Assembly: GCA_013100805.1 (NCBI GenBank)
Contig: CP040000.1
Coordinates: forward strand, 794,112 to 858,111
Length of the DNA: 64,000 nucleotides
Reading direction: 5' to 3'
Origin: Candidatus Saccharibacteria bacterium oral taxon 488
GTDB taxonomy: Bacteria; Patescibacteriota; Saccharimonadia; Saccharimonadales; Saccharimonadaceae
Positions 9,206 through 18,667 of this stretch are shown here, in pieces (positions within the stretch are counted from its first letter, which is position 1; every line of letters begins with the position of its first letter). The translations under genes and the position numbers were made by a program. Below the pieces are notes generated by a model, which saw nothing but the letters and a program-made list of their open reading frames with translations, ran no database searches and was not told the DNA's origin.

Positions 9206-10272
9206 ATTTCAATCTCTCCAGAAATTAACTTCGGTAAAAGTGAGCTACGAATATTCACGAGAGAATTGATCTCAAATAAATTAGTTTTTATTTGGTCAAT
9301 TATTGACGTAAACTCTGAGGTCATCTCTTCAATATTCGGCGGTATTATAACCTCAGCCTGTTTTAGATGCTTTCGCTGAATATGACCCATGGTTGTAGCT
9401 TTTGATTTGGCAATTGATATAAATTGGTCCAGATAATATTTTGTCCAATAGTAATATAACCATTCCGGATATTTATCTGAGGTAACTTTAAATAGGTGCT
9501 GATTAAGTGCACCGTCTCCACCGCTCCAAAACTTAACCATCAACGTACCAGACCATGAGAACAACAAATCACCATCGTGTACAATATATTCTTCCGGAAT
9601 ATTAGCACTAGCGATATCAGTAGAGTCCGTTATTCCACTGGACATCTCACGAATTTTTATTACAGGAAGGGTACGTTGTCCGTTGATTTTTGGATATTTT
9701 TGCATAGCTAAACCATTCAGGAAATTAGCTATTTCATCAAGCGGTTTTTTGTCCCAGCTCTTCGCCTCAGGATTATCGACAAAATAATGGCGAAAGAGAG
9801 CTTGACCGAGCTGCTCAAGGGTTTCGTTCATGCGGCGATTGAGCTCGATTTTTTCATCAAGACTGCCGAGGATATTGGCAATTTTCTTTTGCTTATCTAC
9901 GTCAGGAATGCGCACTTTTAGCGCCGACAAGTGGTTCCTATTTAACGTAGGTACAGCTGCACCTACGTTAAAGCTAGAAAAGTCTAAAGACTTAAGAGTA
10001 TAATAAATAAATTTCTCATCATTACCCTTAAAATCCTTGACCCAAAGTGTAGTATTTAGGGGCCAAAAGTCACTTTCGACATATTGACCACCACCAATAC
10101 TGCCGGAGCGACCAATAACCACACCTGGACCTTTTACCTTAAACTTGTCATGAGTCGTAGTTGTTCCGGTAGACGCTACGACTGGATATTTACCCTGTCT
10201 ACGTTGTGAGGTGGGCAAGTCAAAACCACGCTGCAAGGTAATTGCATCGGAGAGCGAAACAATCTGCATCAT
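9202..10272 (-). CDS. hsdS: type I restriction system specificity subunit
   Basis: A 356-residue S subunit with two target-recognition domains. Each is followed by a conserved helical spacer: IPDVDKQKKIANILGSLDEK at about 117-136 and a second, shorter spacer near the C-terminus ending LLPKLISGEIEI. It sets the bipartite DNA sequence read by both methylation and cleavage complexes. It overlaps its upstream neighbour (HEPN-motif gene) and downstream neighbour (DUF6161-like gene) by four bases each, so translation is coupled along the operon. Slightly shorter than the ~400-residue average. The recognition sequence cannot be read from the protein. Confidence 0.92.
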   Translation of the reverse strand: MMQIVSLSDAITLQRGFDLPTSQRRQGKYPVVASTGTTTTHDKFKVKGPGVVIGRSGSIGGGQYVESDFWPLNTTLWVKDFKGNDEKFIYYTLKSLDFSSFNVGAAVPTLNRNHLSALKVRIPDVDKQKKIANILGSLDEKIELNRRMNETLEQLGQALFRHYFVDNPEAKSWDKKPLDEIANFLNGLAMQKYPKINGQRTLPVIKIREMSSGITDSTDIASANIPEEYIVHDGDLLFSWSGTLMVKFWSGGDGALNQHLFKVTSDKYPEWLYYYWTKYYLDQFISIAKSKATTMGHIQRKHLKQAEVIIPPNIEEMTSEFTSIIDQIKTNLFEINSLVNIRSSLLPKLISGEIEI

Positions 10273-11477
10273 TGTTTCTGCTCCTCATCTTTTTCTGCCA
10301 CCTCATCACCCCCTCTCGTCCCCTTTGTATCAAGTAGTCTCTGAATATCTGGCTGTATTTTGCCTATCTCGCTTAGTGAATTTTGCAAATACCTAGTGAA
10401 ATTATTTTTTGCCAGCTCTCTAGTGATATCGTTATACACTTGCAAGGACTTCATATTTCTAAGAGATTCGGCAGTGGCTTTCGATAACTGAGACTGGATT
10501 TCTGAATTATATGTAACATTTTTTTTGAATTCTGGCGAGGCAATATTTAGCTTCAATCTAGCGACAGCTTCGGTAAGAGGTTGAAATATCTGAGAAATCT
10601 GTTTTTGATATTCGGTAAATATCGTAGGATCAATCGTTGCTACAGAATCCATGATAGCTTTCATAGAATTGCTTAGCTGCTCCATGTTCACCTTTAGGTT
10701 TTCACGGTAGGTGCTCTTAATAGTACCAATGCGTGACATTATGTGTTTCTGATTTTTTCTAGTTTGGTCGAGTATTTTTTTGGTTATTATGTTCTGATGC
10801 GCCGCTTTATTGCGTGCATCTATAACTTTATTCAAAGCTCCAGATATATGCTCGTACTGCACGGGGCTTTCCAAAATAGAACAAATACTATTCCAAACTG
10901 TCCTGGTCTCAAATAAATTTGTCGCCCGTAACTTTAGGTTATCAAAATCTTTCGACTCTGCTATTAGTAACAGCATGGCATCTCCCGTATTAAGCCTTTC
11001 CCTAGCAAGCCGTGATATATCTTCCTCTAGAACGCCCGGAAGCTCACCAAATGAAAAATCATGAATCTTTTGACACCACTCGATTATCCCTGTAGGTGTT
11101 GATTTTATGCCATGTTTCTGATGATTACTAATGATATCTATCAAAACCTTTTCTATCTCTGGGATTATACAGACGAGCAACTTCTTAAGCTGCCTTTCAA
11201 TCACCAGTGTGAGCTGTAAGATTTTTTCACCCCGAGCAGCCGAAAGTTCGTCAGAAAGTATGAAGACGTCTTTTGCCTTAGATATCTTATGATACACCTC
11301 ATCGGTCATTTCAGACTCTAGCATCAATACGTTAATCATGAAGAGACCGGCCTGCCGATCGAGGTCGGATAACTTCGCCTCATCGGCATGACTTACGCCT
11401 AGGTCTTTGAGACGATTGATCGCTTTGAATTCAGTCGAAGCCTCTACGGCAAATTCTATTGAGTATTTTTTACTCAC
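10269..11477 (-). CDS. HEPN-motif helical protein between hsdM and hsdS
   Basis: A 402-residue, almost wholly helical protein. Residues 222-227 read RNKAAH, which fits the R-X4-6-H motif of HEPN ribonucleases, within a helix-turn VIDARNKAAHQNI as in typical HEPN domains. The N-terminal ~200 residues and the long amphipathic C-terminal part are unrecognised. HEPN proteins often act as RNases or tRNases in phage defence, and anticodon nucleases kept silent by a type I complex (PrrC) are a known precedent. The start is GTG at 11477 with GGGAGTGG upstream, overlapping the stop of a 48-codon ORF. It overlaps hsdS by four bases. Function as a nuclease is inference from one motif and context. Confidence 0.7.
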   Translation of the reverse strand: MSKKYSIEFAVEASTEFKAINRLKDLGVSHADEAKLSDLDRQAGLFMINVLMLESEMTDEVYHKISKAKDVFILSDELSAARGEKILQLTLVIERQLKKLLVCIIPEIEKVLIDIISNHQKHGIKSTPTGIIEWCQKIHDFSFGELPGVLEEDISRLARERLNTGDAMLLLIAESKDFDNLKLRATNLFETRTVWNSICSILESPVQYEHISGALNKVIDARNKAAHQNIITKKILDQTRKNQKHIMSRIGTIKSTYRENLKVNMEQLSNSMKAIMDSVATIDPTIFTEYQKQISQIFQPLTEAVARLKLNIASPEFKKNVTYNSEIQSQLSKATAESLRNMKSLQVYNDITRELAKNNFTRYLQNSLSEIGKIQPDIQRLLDTKGTRGGDEVAEKDEEQKQ

Positions 11478-11620
11478 AAACCACTCCCGAATGAAACCGA
11501 CGGACGAGAATAGATTTGTGCTAATTTAACTACAAGGTGAGTCTTTTTAATATAAAGCCACTGTACTATAAAGAAGTTCTTCATAGTCGACCCAGTGCTT
11601 AGCTCCCCTTGAAGATTCAT
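11474..11620 (-). CDS. 48-residue ORF coupling hsdM to the HEPN gene
   Basis: An ATG at 11620 overlaps the hsdM stop as ATGA. The frame stays open for 48 codons and ends with TGA at 11474-11476, overlapping the GTG start of the HEPN-motif gene. Both joints are the four-base overlap type used along this operon, which argues that ribosomes pass through. The peptide begins [10 protein letters not shown] and has a hydrophobic-basic middle ([19 protein letters not shown]). No known family. It could be a small antitoxin or regulator for the HEPN protein, or only a translational bridge. Confidence 0.4.
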   Translation of the reverse strand: MNLQGELSTGSTMKNFFIVQWLYIKKTHLVVKLAQIYSRPSVSFGSGL

Positions 11621-13095
11621 AGTTTGATCTTCTCCAAATTGACCTTGATTTTCGCCTCCAGCTCGCGGCTCTTCGCAAACTGCCCTTCAAGCTCAGCAGT
11701 CAACCGAGCAAATTTCTCGGCGAACGGTTCATCGTCTTCTTCCGCCTCCTCGACGCCCACGTAACGGCCAGGCGTCAGCACATAATCATGTTGCTTAATC
11801 TCCTCCAGCTCAGCAACTTTACAGAAACCTGGCTGGTCGGCGTAATCCGCACTAGCAGTTTTATAATCATGGTATGTCTTCGCCACCCGGGCAATGTCTT
11901 CTTCGGTCAGCTCGCGGTTACGGCGGGTTGCCATTTTACCCAAATTACGCCCATCGATGAATAGCACTTTGCCATGACGATTGGTACGATCGCGCGACAC
12001 AAACCACAGACAGCATGGTATAGCGACGTTAAAAAACAACTGGCTCGGCAGTGTGACGATGGCGTCAACCATATCATTAAGCACTAACTGCTTGCGGATA
12101 TCACCTTCACCGCCAGTTTGACTGCCCATACTCCCATTTGCCAGCACGAAGCCCGCCGTACCGCGCGGGCTCAAATGGTGAATCATATGTTGAATCCAAG
12201 CAAAGTTAGCGTTACCCTTTGGCGGCAGACCATATTTCCAGCGTGGGTCAGCCTGCAAATGTTCTTGACCCCAGTCGCTAATGTTAAACGGCGGATTGGC
12301 CAAAATGTAATCAGCTTTCAGATCAGGGAGCTGGTCATCCATCAGAGTGTCGCCACGTTTGATATTCGCATCAATGCCGCGAATTGCCATATTCATTTTA
12401 GCGAGTCGCCAAGTCGTTTCGTTCAGTTCCTGACCATACACCGCGATATCGCTGACACGCCCAGCGTGCTCCTCGACAAACTTCTCACTCCAGACGAACA
12501 TACCACCACTACCACAGCACGGGTCATACACGCGCCCACTGTATGGCTCAAGCATTTCTACCAGCAATTTCACGATGGAGCGCGGCGTGTAGAATTCACC
12601 GCCATGCTTGCCCTCACTGTCGGCAAACATACCCATAAAATATTCGTAGACTTGACCAAGTAAATCTTTGGAACTGGCAGTGTCAAATTTGATATTGGTA
12701 AATAAATCGATGAGTTCACCTAGGCGACGCTTATCCAGAGCTTCACGAGCATAATTTTTTGGCAACACTCCCTTCAGACTAGGGTTGTCGCGCTCAATCG
12801 CCTCCATGGCACTATCAACTAAGACGCCAATTTCTGGCTGTTTGGCGCTCGCCACCAAGTGTTCCCAACGAGCCTCCTTGGGAATCCAAAAAATATTCTC
12901 CGCCAGATACCAATCCCTGTCTTCTGGATCATAATTGTCATCAACCGCCGTCTGATACCGCGCCGAAAACGCATCCGAAACATATTTTAGAAAGATCAAC
13001 CCCAGTACCACATATTTATAATCCGACGAACTAATATTACCCCGTAGTTTATCCGCCGCAGCCCACAACTGCTTTTCAAGCTCCCTCGTATTCAT
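11617..13095 (-). CDS. hsdM: type I restriction-modification DNA adenine methyltransferase
   Basis: A 492-residue M subunit. An N-terminal helical domain (about 1-135) is followed by the Rossmann methyltransferase fold with GEFYTPR at 166-172, the SAM-binding DPCCGSGG at 191-198 and the catalytic NPPF at 267-270, and a C-terminal coiled region ending in [14 protein letters not shown] that would meet HsdS. It makes the N6-adenine mark that protects host DNA. It is the first gene of the operon: TATAAT lies six bases before the ATG, so the message appears leaderless. Its stop overlaps the next small ORF. Confidence 0.95.
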   Translation of the reverse strand: MNTRELEKQLWAAADKLRGNISSSDYKYVVLGLIFLKYVSDAFSARYQTAVDDNYDPEDRDWYLAENIFWIPKEARWEHLVASAKQPEIGVLVDSAMEAIERDNPSLKGVLPKNYAREALDKRRLGELIDLFTNIKFDTASSKDLLGQVYEYFMGMFADSEGKHGGEFYTPRSIVKLLVEMLEPYSGRVYDPCCGSGGMFVWSEKFVEEHAGRVSDIAVYGQELNETTWRLAKMNMAIRGIDANIKRGDTLMDDQLPDLKADYILANPPFNISDWGQEHLQADPRWKYGLPPKGNANFAWIQHMIHHLSPRGTAGFVLANGSMGSQTGGEGDIRKQLVLNDMVDAIVTLPSQLFFNVAIPCCLWFVSRDRTNRHGKVLFIDGRNLGKMATRRNRELTEEDIARVAKTYHDYKTASADYADQPGFCKVAELEEIKQHDYVLTPGRYVGVEEAEEDDEPFAEKFARLTAELEGQFAKSRELEAKIKVNLEKIKL

Positions 13096-13101
13096 AGATA
13101 G

Positions 13102-13107
13102 ATTATA
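13102..13107 (-). promoter_or_regulatory. -10 element of hsdM, leaderless
   Basis: TATAAT on the minus strand, exactly six bases before the hsdM ATG at 13095. No strong -35. Confidence 0.6.
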
Positions 13108-13125
13108 TCAGATTTTGAGGCTCAT

Positions 13126-13779
13126 TTACTCTGCGTGCAGCAAGCTCTTGTAATTAAGTTTTGTAACGATAATATGATCATTAAGCGTAATGCCAAGCAG
13201 TTTTCCCACTTCCACCAGCCTGTTCGTGACATCTTTGTCAGCCTGGCTCGCCTCCAAACTACCGCTCGGATGATTATGCGCCACGATGACCGAGGCAGCA
13301 CGGTCGGCGATGGCGTCGGCGAAGACCTCGCGCGGGTGTACCAGGCTGGCGGTCAGCGTACCGATAGTCACCACCCGCTTGGCGATCAAACGATTCGCAC
13401 CATCCAGCGTCAGGCAGACAAAGTATTCCTGCTTTTTGTCGTGAATGTCGGCCAGTAGCTCAACCGCTTTCTCTGGACTATCAATGATCGGCTGGTCGCT
13501 ATCCAGCAAATACCGCCGCGCCAGTTCTAAGCTCGCCACAATCACTGGGATTTTTGCTTCTCCCAAGCCAACCACGCCGCGTAGATCATCATACGAAACA
13601 TCGCCGCCTTTTTGACGCACAATCTTCAGCACCTCGCGCGCAATTTTACCGACATCGGCCCGAGCATTACCGCTGCCAACAATCGCCATCAACAGCTCCA
13701 AGTCACTCAGCCGCGCCGCACCGTAGCGTGCCAATTTCTCGCGGGGACGGTCGTTGGGATGACGATCAGAGATTCTCAT
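13126..13779 (-). CDS. radC: RadC/MPN-family JAB domain protein
   Basis: A 217-residue protein with an N-terminal helix-hairpin-helix-like region (about 1-75, SDLELLMAIVGSG) and a C-terminal JAMM/MPN domain with AHNHPSGSLEASQAD, the H-X-H...D zinc motif of RadC. Despite its historic name, RadC is not a proven repair protein; relatives are frequent on mobile elements and in defence islands. It is the right neighbour of hsdM, transcribed the same way but from its own TATACT, six bases before the ATG. Length and motifs are normal. Confidence 0.92.
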   Translation of the reverse strand: MRISDRHPNDRPREKLARYGAARLSDLELLMAIVGSGNARADVGKIAREVLKIVRQKGGDVSYDDLRGVVGLGEAKIPVIVASLELARRYLLDSDQPIIDSPEKAVELLADIHDKKQEYFVCLTLDGANRLIAKRVVTIGTLTASLVHPREVFADAIADRAASVIVAHNHPSGSLEASQADKDVTNRLVEVGKLLGITLNDHIIVTKLNYKSLLHAE

Positions 13780-13785
13780 ATAGAC

Positions 13786-13791
13786 AGTATA
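13786..13791 (-). promoter_or_regulatory. -10 element of radC, leaderless
   Basis: TATACT on the minus strand, six bases before the ATG at 13779. Confidence 0.55.
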
Positions 13792-13834
13792 GCAAGCGCC
13801 CTAACTAAACTAAAGTTGTCAGGCTGACACATAC

Positions 13835-15940
13835 CTACTGTTCAATCGGCCTTGTCAATTCAACATTGATAGAGATTTTATCAACATTAAACATCTCCGC
13901 TAGTTCGCGCATGAGCCGTATTTTTTGATTCGTATTTGTTGCTACGTCAACCACAAGCCCCGTGTCGTGAATCTTTACGGAATTAAAAAATCTTTTAGAA
14001 TCATTACTAATCCAATTTTTCGTCTTTTCGCTGTTCATAATCTGATCAATAAAATCAGGGTTCTCGTCATACAAATACTCGCAATAGACGCCAAGAATTT
14101 GCGACCAGCTCGTTACTGGATACGAATCATCACCGATATAGAACATCTTTACCATTGTGCCCTTGAAATCAACATCATCAAAAATATTAACTTTCGTATC
14201 AAGTATTGGCGGTTCAAACGTACTTGTTGGCAGCGGCCAAATTTTAATTATTTTATCAATCCACCACCGCTGGCGCTCCAATATTGCTGCTTCATTCCAT
14301 GTATCATATTTAGCAACAGTCTTATTAATCTTAAGCGGGCTATCAGCAAACCCGTCTGGCATATTACGCTTTTCTCGGAAACTTTTGTTTGAATATTCAG
14401 AATTATATCCCGTCAATGTCAAATTCGCTAGCCCATGCAAATATGTGCCATGAATTTCATCGGCACGGTCGCCGAGCTCATCCCGCCAAGCATTGGTCAT
14501 GGTTTGCGGCATAATATGTTCAATCGTTAGCTGTAGCTCTTTGTTATTAATCTGTTTCAGCAATGACACGTCCTTAGATTCATCGTCAACCGCAGTTAAC
14601 AAATACATGACATTGGAAGAGCGCTGATTATAGGTAAAGTTTGCTTTTATCGCTGTTTCTACTTCATTATTTCTTGGTAGGCGAGTTTGTCCACTTCTCG
14701 AAAGCATAGTGTATTTTAGCACTTCAATATATACTGCATCGTTCTGTTCGACACTCGATAATATATTTCTATGCAATCCCGCAAAATAGTTATCTAGACT
14801 TGCTGTCGATAGGTTAACGACGATACGCCGCGAAAAGTAGACACGTAGCACATCAAATATCTCAGCAATTTCATCATCAGACAAATGTCCATCTTGCCAA
14901 TATTTCATAACTGATACAACATACGGGAAGAACGCCTCAATCCTCAGATAACGCATAATGAACGCTGCCGAGTTCAGTTTGGTAAATTCATTATTGTCAT
15001 CTGTGCCAAACTTCAAAAAGCGATAGTATTTTAGTATTCTCAAAATCTCACCATAAAATGTGTCAAGCGATTCATACGACTGATCATCAGAAATATTATT
15101 AGAAAAAGCTTTTTTAAACTCTGGATACACCTTATCAGTATTTACGACCGATTGGTTTTTAGCAATCAAATAAACACGGAAGAAGTCGGTAATATCATCA
15201 CGCTGCGGATCGGTTAAGTATGTTTCAATATGCTGCCAATAGTTAGTCAAAACATAATCTTGTTTTTCTGAGGTGTGCAACATCAATGAAAAATTCCGAA
15301 TTTTATCGCCATCTGTCAATGGCTTGCCAGTTGAGTTAATACTTTCAAAAACTTTTTGTGGATTATCGTCATCTTTATCTAGCACGATTGTGACAATTTC
15401 AAAATCATCAAGCGTGTTAATGTACTGTTCTAAATGATCACGATCTCTAAAATATTCATAAAATTGAAGATAGGACTTGTATAAATTACTTTTCTTTTCA
15501 TACTCGGTCAATTCCGCCTGGCTAAATATTTTCTCAAATATTTTATTGTCAGTAGTTACCGCCCGCAGTTTGATACGGTTTTCCTCTGATCCATATTGTT
15601 TTGCATATCTATTGTATAAATACTCGTCCTTGATTTGCTCGGCTACCAGTCTAAGCTTTTCAGGTGACTCTAACGCCAAATGGTAAATTGCGGTAATCAT
15701 CAGCAAAACTGTCGTTGCACGCTGCTGACCGTCGATAATGATGCTTCGGTCACCATCGTTGATATACACGATACTGCCGAAATAATGCTTTTTATCTCCA
15801 CGCTTCACCTCTTCAAGGTCGTCTAAAAACATTTGGACATTATCGGCTGTCCAAGAATAAGGGCGTTGAAAATTAGGTATCTCAAAGAATTTGTTTGGCG
15901 TATATAAGAATAATTTAATGTTAGTTTGCAGCGCTTTCAT
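13835..15940 (-). CDS. DUF262/DUF1524 (GmrSD-like) restriction protein
   Basis: A 701-residue protein with the two-domain plan of GmrSD-type modification-dependent restriction enzymes. The N-terminal DUF262 (ParB-like NTPase) part has IPNFQRPYSW at 21-30 and the DGQQR motif at 70-74. A DUF1524 His-Me finger nuclease follows, with HIMP at 475-478 and NLTLTGYNSEYSNKSF at about 506-521. A further ~140-residue C-terminal domain (from about 560) is unassigned. GmrSD proteins cleave DNA with modified, for example glucosylated, bases; related DUF262 proteins such as BrxU and SspE do similar jobs. It lies beside radC and the hsd operon, and has its own leaderless -10. Confidence 0.85.
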   Translation of the reverse strand: MKALQTNIKLFLYTPNKFFEIPNFQRPYSWTADNVQMFLDDLEEVKRGDKKHYFGSIVYINDGDRSIIIDGQQRATTVLLMITAIYHLALESPEKLRLVAEQIKDEYLYNRYAKQYGSEENRIKLRAVTTDNKIFEKIFSQAELTEYEKKSNLYKSYLQFYEYFRDRDHLEQYINTLDDFEIVTIVLDKDDDNPQKVFESINSTGKPLTDGDKIRNFSLMLHTSEKQDYVLTNYWQHIETYLTDPQRDDITDFFRVYLIAKNQSVVNTDKVYPEFKKAFSNNISDDQSYESLDTFYGEILRILKYYRFLKFGTDDNNEFTKLNSAAFIMRYLRIEAFFPYVVSVMKYWQDGHLSDDEIAEIFDVLRVYFSRRIVVNLSTASLDNYFAGLHRNILSSVEQNDAVYIEVLKYTMLSRSGQTRLPRNNEVETAIKANFTYNQRSSNVMYLLTAVDDESKDVSLLKQINNKELQLTIEHIMPQTMTNAWRDELGDRADEIHGTYLHGLANLTLTGYNSEYSNKSFREKRNMPDGFADSPLKINKTVAKYDTWNEAAILERQRWWIDKIIKIWPLPTSTFEPPILDTKVNIFDDVDFKGTMVKMFYIGDDSYPVTSWSQILGVYCEYLYDENPDFIDQIMNSEKTKNWISNDSKRFFNSVKIHDTGLVVDVATNTNQKIRLMRELAEMFNVDKISINVELTRPIEQ

Positions 15941-15947
15941 ATATCTA

Positions 15948-15953
15948 ATTATA
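15948..15953 (-). promoter_or_regulatory. -10 element of the DUF262 gene, leaderless
   Basis: TATAAT on the minus strand, seven bases before the ATG at 15940. Confidence 0.55.
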
Positions 15954-15988
15954 CTACTTCATTGCTACCTCTTTAGGCGGTGTGTTTA

Positions 15989-18667
15989 CTAAACTTTCAC
16001 TGACTGCCGGCCGCGCACCACGCACATCGCCACTACAAACATGCCAACCAGCCGCGATACCAACGACGTATCATCCGCGCTTGATTGAGCCATTGACGCA
16101 GACTCTTCTTCTGGATTGAGCCGACTGTCGTCCGGCCATAGGCCAGGGGATTGACGGCTTTTTACGACCAAAACATTATCGCTCACGGTACTCGTTTCGC
16201 TATTATAACCGTAGCTGTCAACCGCCAAATCATTCTGCTCGTCCAGTTCAGATTCTACCGCCTCAGATACCTCATTAGCAGCAAGTTCTTCTTGCTCTTC
16301 AAGTAAATCAATAGTTGGCTCTACGTCGCTGGTATCCGTAATTATAGCTTCAACTTCATCATCCACACGCGGTAAATCGCTCTTTTCCGATACTTCCATA
16401 ACTATACTGTCATGCTCCTCGCGAGGCATGATGCGCTCCTCTGAAATTTCCATTGTTGGCTCGTCCAGCTCGACATCAGGTATTGGTTCAGTAGCCGGCG
16501 AGACAGGAATAGCTATCTGCTCTACCGTCTCATAATCATTGGTGATTTCAGGAACTGACGATGTCTTGAAGTTGTCCGATTGCCCCACGGAGTCCATATC
16601 AACACCAATCTCGTCGTCTACGGAGAGTTTCAAATCACCATATTCTTCACGCACTATAATAGTTTCCATCGGCGCAACCGTCACCGCTTCAGCCGAAGAT
16701 ACTTCCGGCTCTACTGCTGGCGACTGTTGTTCGACAAAAAACACCGTATCCTCCTCGGCCCAAACTTCGTCATCCTCGTCATAATCGCACTCTACCGCCG
16801 CATGGTTATGATCAAGTTGTTCGACCAGGGAAGTCTGCACCTCATAAATCCTTTGGTCTACTACCAATTCCTCGCTCAATTCTGGCGGCAGATCAATTTG
16901 ACTTTTACCCTCGCTAACCGCAACGGCAGCAGCTGGCAAGGTTACATTCACCGCTTCTAGTTCTATCGTCTCGTCAGCCTCGTGCGTTGCCTCTATAACC
17001 TCATGCGTCGTAGGCATATTAATAACATCATCCGGGCGTGTCGGGCCGTGATCAGCTGTAGGCTCCTCACTTGCAGAAAGCAAGTCCTCGCCATATTCAA
17101 CAACATCTTGAGTTGATAATGACACAATCGCCGACTGATCAGGCTGCTCTTTCGCTGAAATTGATGCGGTCGCATTAACCACCTCTTTAGTAGATACCTC
17201 GCTTGTTTCGTATTCCGCCGACACGTTAACGGCGTCCTCTTGCGCCTGAGACGGCGGCATATTAGTTACGGTTGGAATTACGTGCTTAGGCTGTTCGACA
17301 TCAACGCCATCGGTCGATTCGACAAAATTATTATAATCCGCCGCCACATCTATATTAATCTCGCTGGACTGAGCGTCCGCCAGTACTTTCGTGCCAGAAT
17401 CATCAATTAGATCTGTAGCCGCAGGTTCATCCACCTTTATCGCCTCAAACTGCGCTGCCAAGTGTTGCTGCTCAGAAACTGGCGTAGCACTTTCATCATT
17501 TTCTGCTACCCGGCTCGGCTCAGAATTGGCTGATTTTGACCCTGTTATAACAAAATCTTTTTCTTTTTGGTGTTCAATTGATGGTGTTTTTACGCTTGAC
17601 GGCGCAGTGTTTTCGTCGCCATCATATGTATTTTTCACAACACTAGCGGTACCCTTATCGTCGCTAGTCGTATGATAAACAGCTTCATTTTCCAGTGGAT
17701 TACTATTCTTATCAACAGTTTGATTACCTTCATTTATCGCTAATGATGCTGGCGCAGTTTCCGCCTGCGCCGGTGTATATAGGGGTTCTAGCGTCGGCTG
17801 TTTGTTATCATCATCTGCATCAGAGGTGGCATCAATGACGCGCGGCTTCGCATCTGTTGAAGAATTACTCGCCTCTGCCGCTCCGGTAAAATACCCTTCG
17901 TCAGAAATTTCGCTAGCACTTTCTGGCCGAGATTCCCCGACATCTTTAATATCGTCAGCGATAGTTTCTGGAGCCATTTTTAATCCAAAGAATGGCGCTT
18001 CTGCCGCTTCAGTATCCATATCTTCGCCCGAAACTTCGACCGGCTCGTTAGTTGAAGTTTTGGTTTCTCGTTCCTGCTGCACAATTTGCTCAGTCGGCTC
18101 ATCTGTCTTAGTTGTTAAATCTATAGGCTTCGTCTCTGCTGCCGCTGGCTCAGGCACATTTTTAATAATAGACTCTTGATAATCGATAGGCTCTGAATAT
18201 TCCGCCATCACCAATTCCCCGCGTCCATTTTCATCAAGACTATCGAAGTCATCTGGAGCTAGCAATCTCTCCAGATAGCTTTCTTTTGGTGTCATTTCCA
18301 TTAAATTAGGAACCGCCTCTTCACCCGCAGAATTTATATCAGTAGATATATTCTCCTGTCTTTCCGACTCCCGCTTCATGGCTAACGCCTGAGGTTTTAC
18401 ACACTGGCTAAGATATGGGCAACCAACACATGTCACACATGCCGTTTGACCAATTGACGCCGATACTTCCTCAGTAGAAGGTAGTTCTTCTTCACCACTA
18501 GCCACCGCCACCAAATCAAACTGCTCAACATTATCAGCCACCGTTTCGTCAATGCCAGACGAAAAGTCCTCACCGCCAGCGCCACCTCGCAGCGACGAAA
18601 ACACATCAAAACCATCACCGTCAATTACTGTCGATGATACTTCTGCTGTACTCGTCGCCCCAATCAT
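15989..18667 (-). CDS. 892-residue acidic disordered protein with a Cys cluster and C-terminal hydrophobic tail
   Basis: A very acidic, low-complexity protein rich in Glu, Asp, Ser, Thr, Val and Ala, with almost no predicted fold. Two features stand out. Cys77, Cys80, Cys83 and Cys89 form a CX2CX2CX5C cluster (CVTCVGCPYLSQC), the only cysteines apart from one near the end; the spacing is like an iron-sulfur or zinc site. The last ~20 residues hold a short hydrophobic segment (LVGMFVVAMCVV) followed by basic residues, possibly a tail anchor. Its ATG overlaps the stop of the FNR-like reductase by four bases, so it belongs to the NrdR-controlled operon. No family recognised. It may hold a redox centre for the reductase, or be a surface or scaffold protein; both are guesses. 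Confidence 0.65.
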   Translation of the reverse strand: MIGATSTAEVSSTVIDGDGFDVFSSLRGGAGGEDFSSGIDETVADNVEQFDLVAVASGEEELPSTEEVSASIGQTACVTCVGCPYLSQCVKPQALAMKRESERQENISTDINSAGEEAVPNLMEMTPKESYLERLLAPDDFDSLDENGRGELVMAEYSEPIDYQESIIKNVPEPAAAETKPIDLTTKTDEPTEQIVQQERETKTSTNEPVEVSGEDMDTEAAEAPFFGLKMAPETIADDIKDVGESRPESASEISDEGYFTGAAEASNSSTDAKPRVIDATSDADDDNKQPTLEPLYTPAQAETAPASLAINEGNQTVDKNSNPLENEAVYHTTSDDKGTASVVKNTYDGDENTAPSSVKTPSIEHQKEKDFVITGSKSANSEPSRVAENDESATPVSEQQHLAAQFEAIKVDEPAATDLIDDSGTKVLADAQSSEINIDVAADYNNFVESTDGVDVEQPKHVIPTVTNMPPSQAQEDAVNVSAEYETSEVSTKEVVNATASISAKEQPDQSAIVSLSTQDVVEYGEDLLSASEEPTADHGPTRPDDVINMPTTHEVIEATHEADETIELEAVNVTLPAAAVAVSEGKSQIDLPPELSEELVVDQRIYEVQTSLVEQLDHNHAAVECDYDEDDEVWAEEDTVFFVEQQSPAVEPEVSSAEAVTVAPMETIIVREEYGDLKLSVDDEIGVDMDSVGQSDNFKTSSVPEITNDYETVEQIAIPVSPATEPIPDVELDEPTMEISEERIMPREEHDSIVMEVSEKSDLPRVDDEVEAIITDTSDVEPTIDLLEEQEELAANEVSEAVESELDEQNDLAVDSYGYNSETSTVSDNVLVVKSRQSPGLWPDDSRLNPEEESASMAQSSADDTSLVSRLVGMFVVAMCVVRGRQSVKV

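Noticed and set aside
16580-18179. Several long ORFs opposite the acidic protein
   Set aside because: They arise because the acidic GAX/GTX-rich codons leave other frames open. No motif or start signal supports them.
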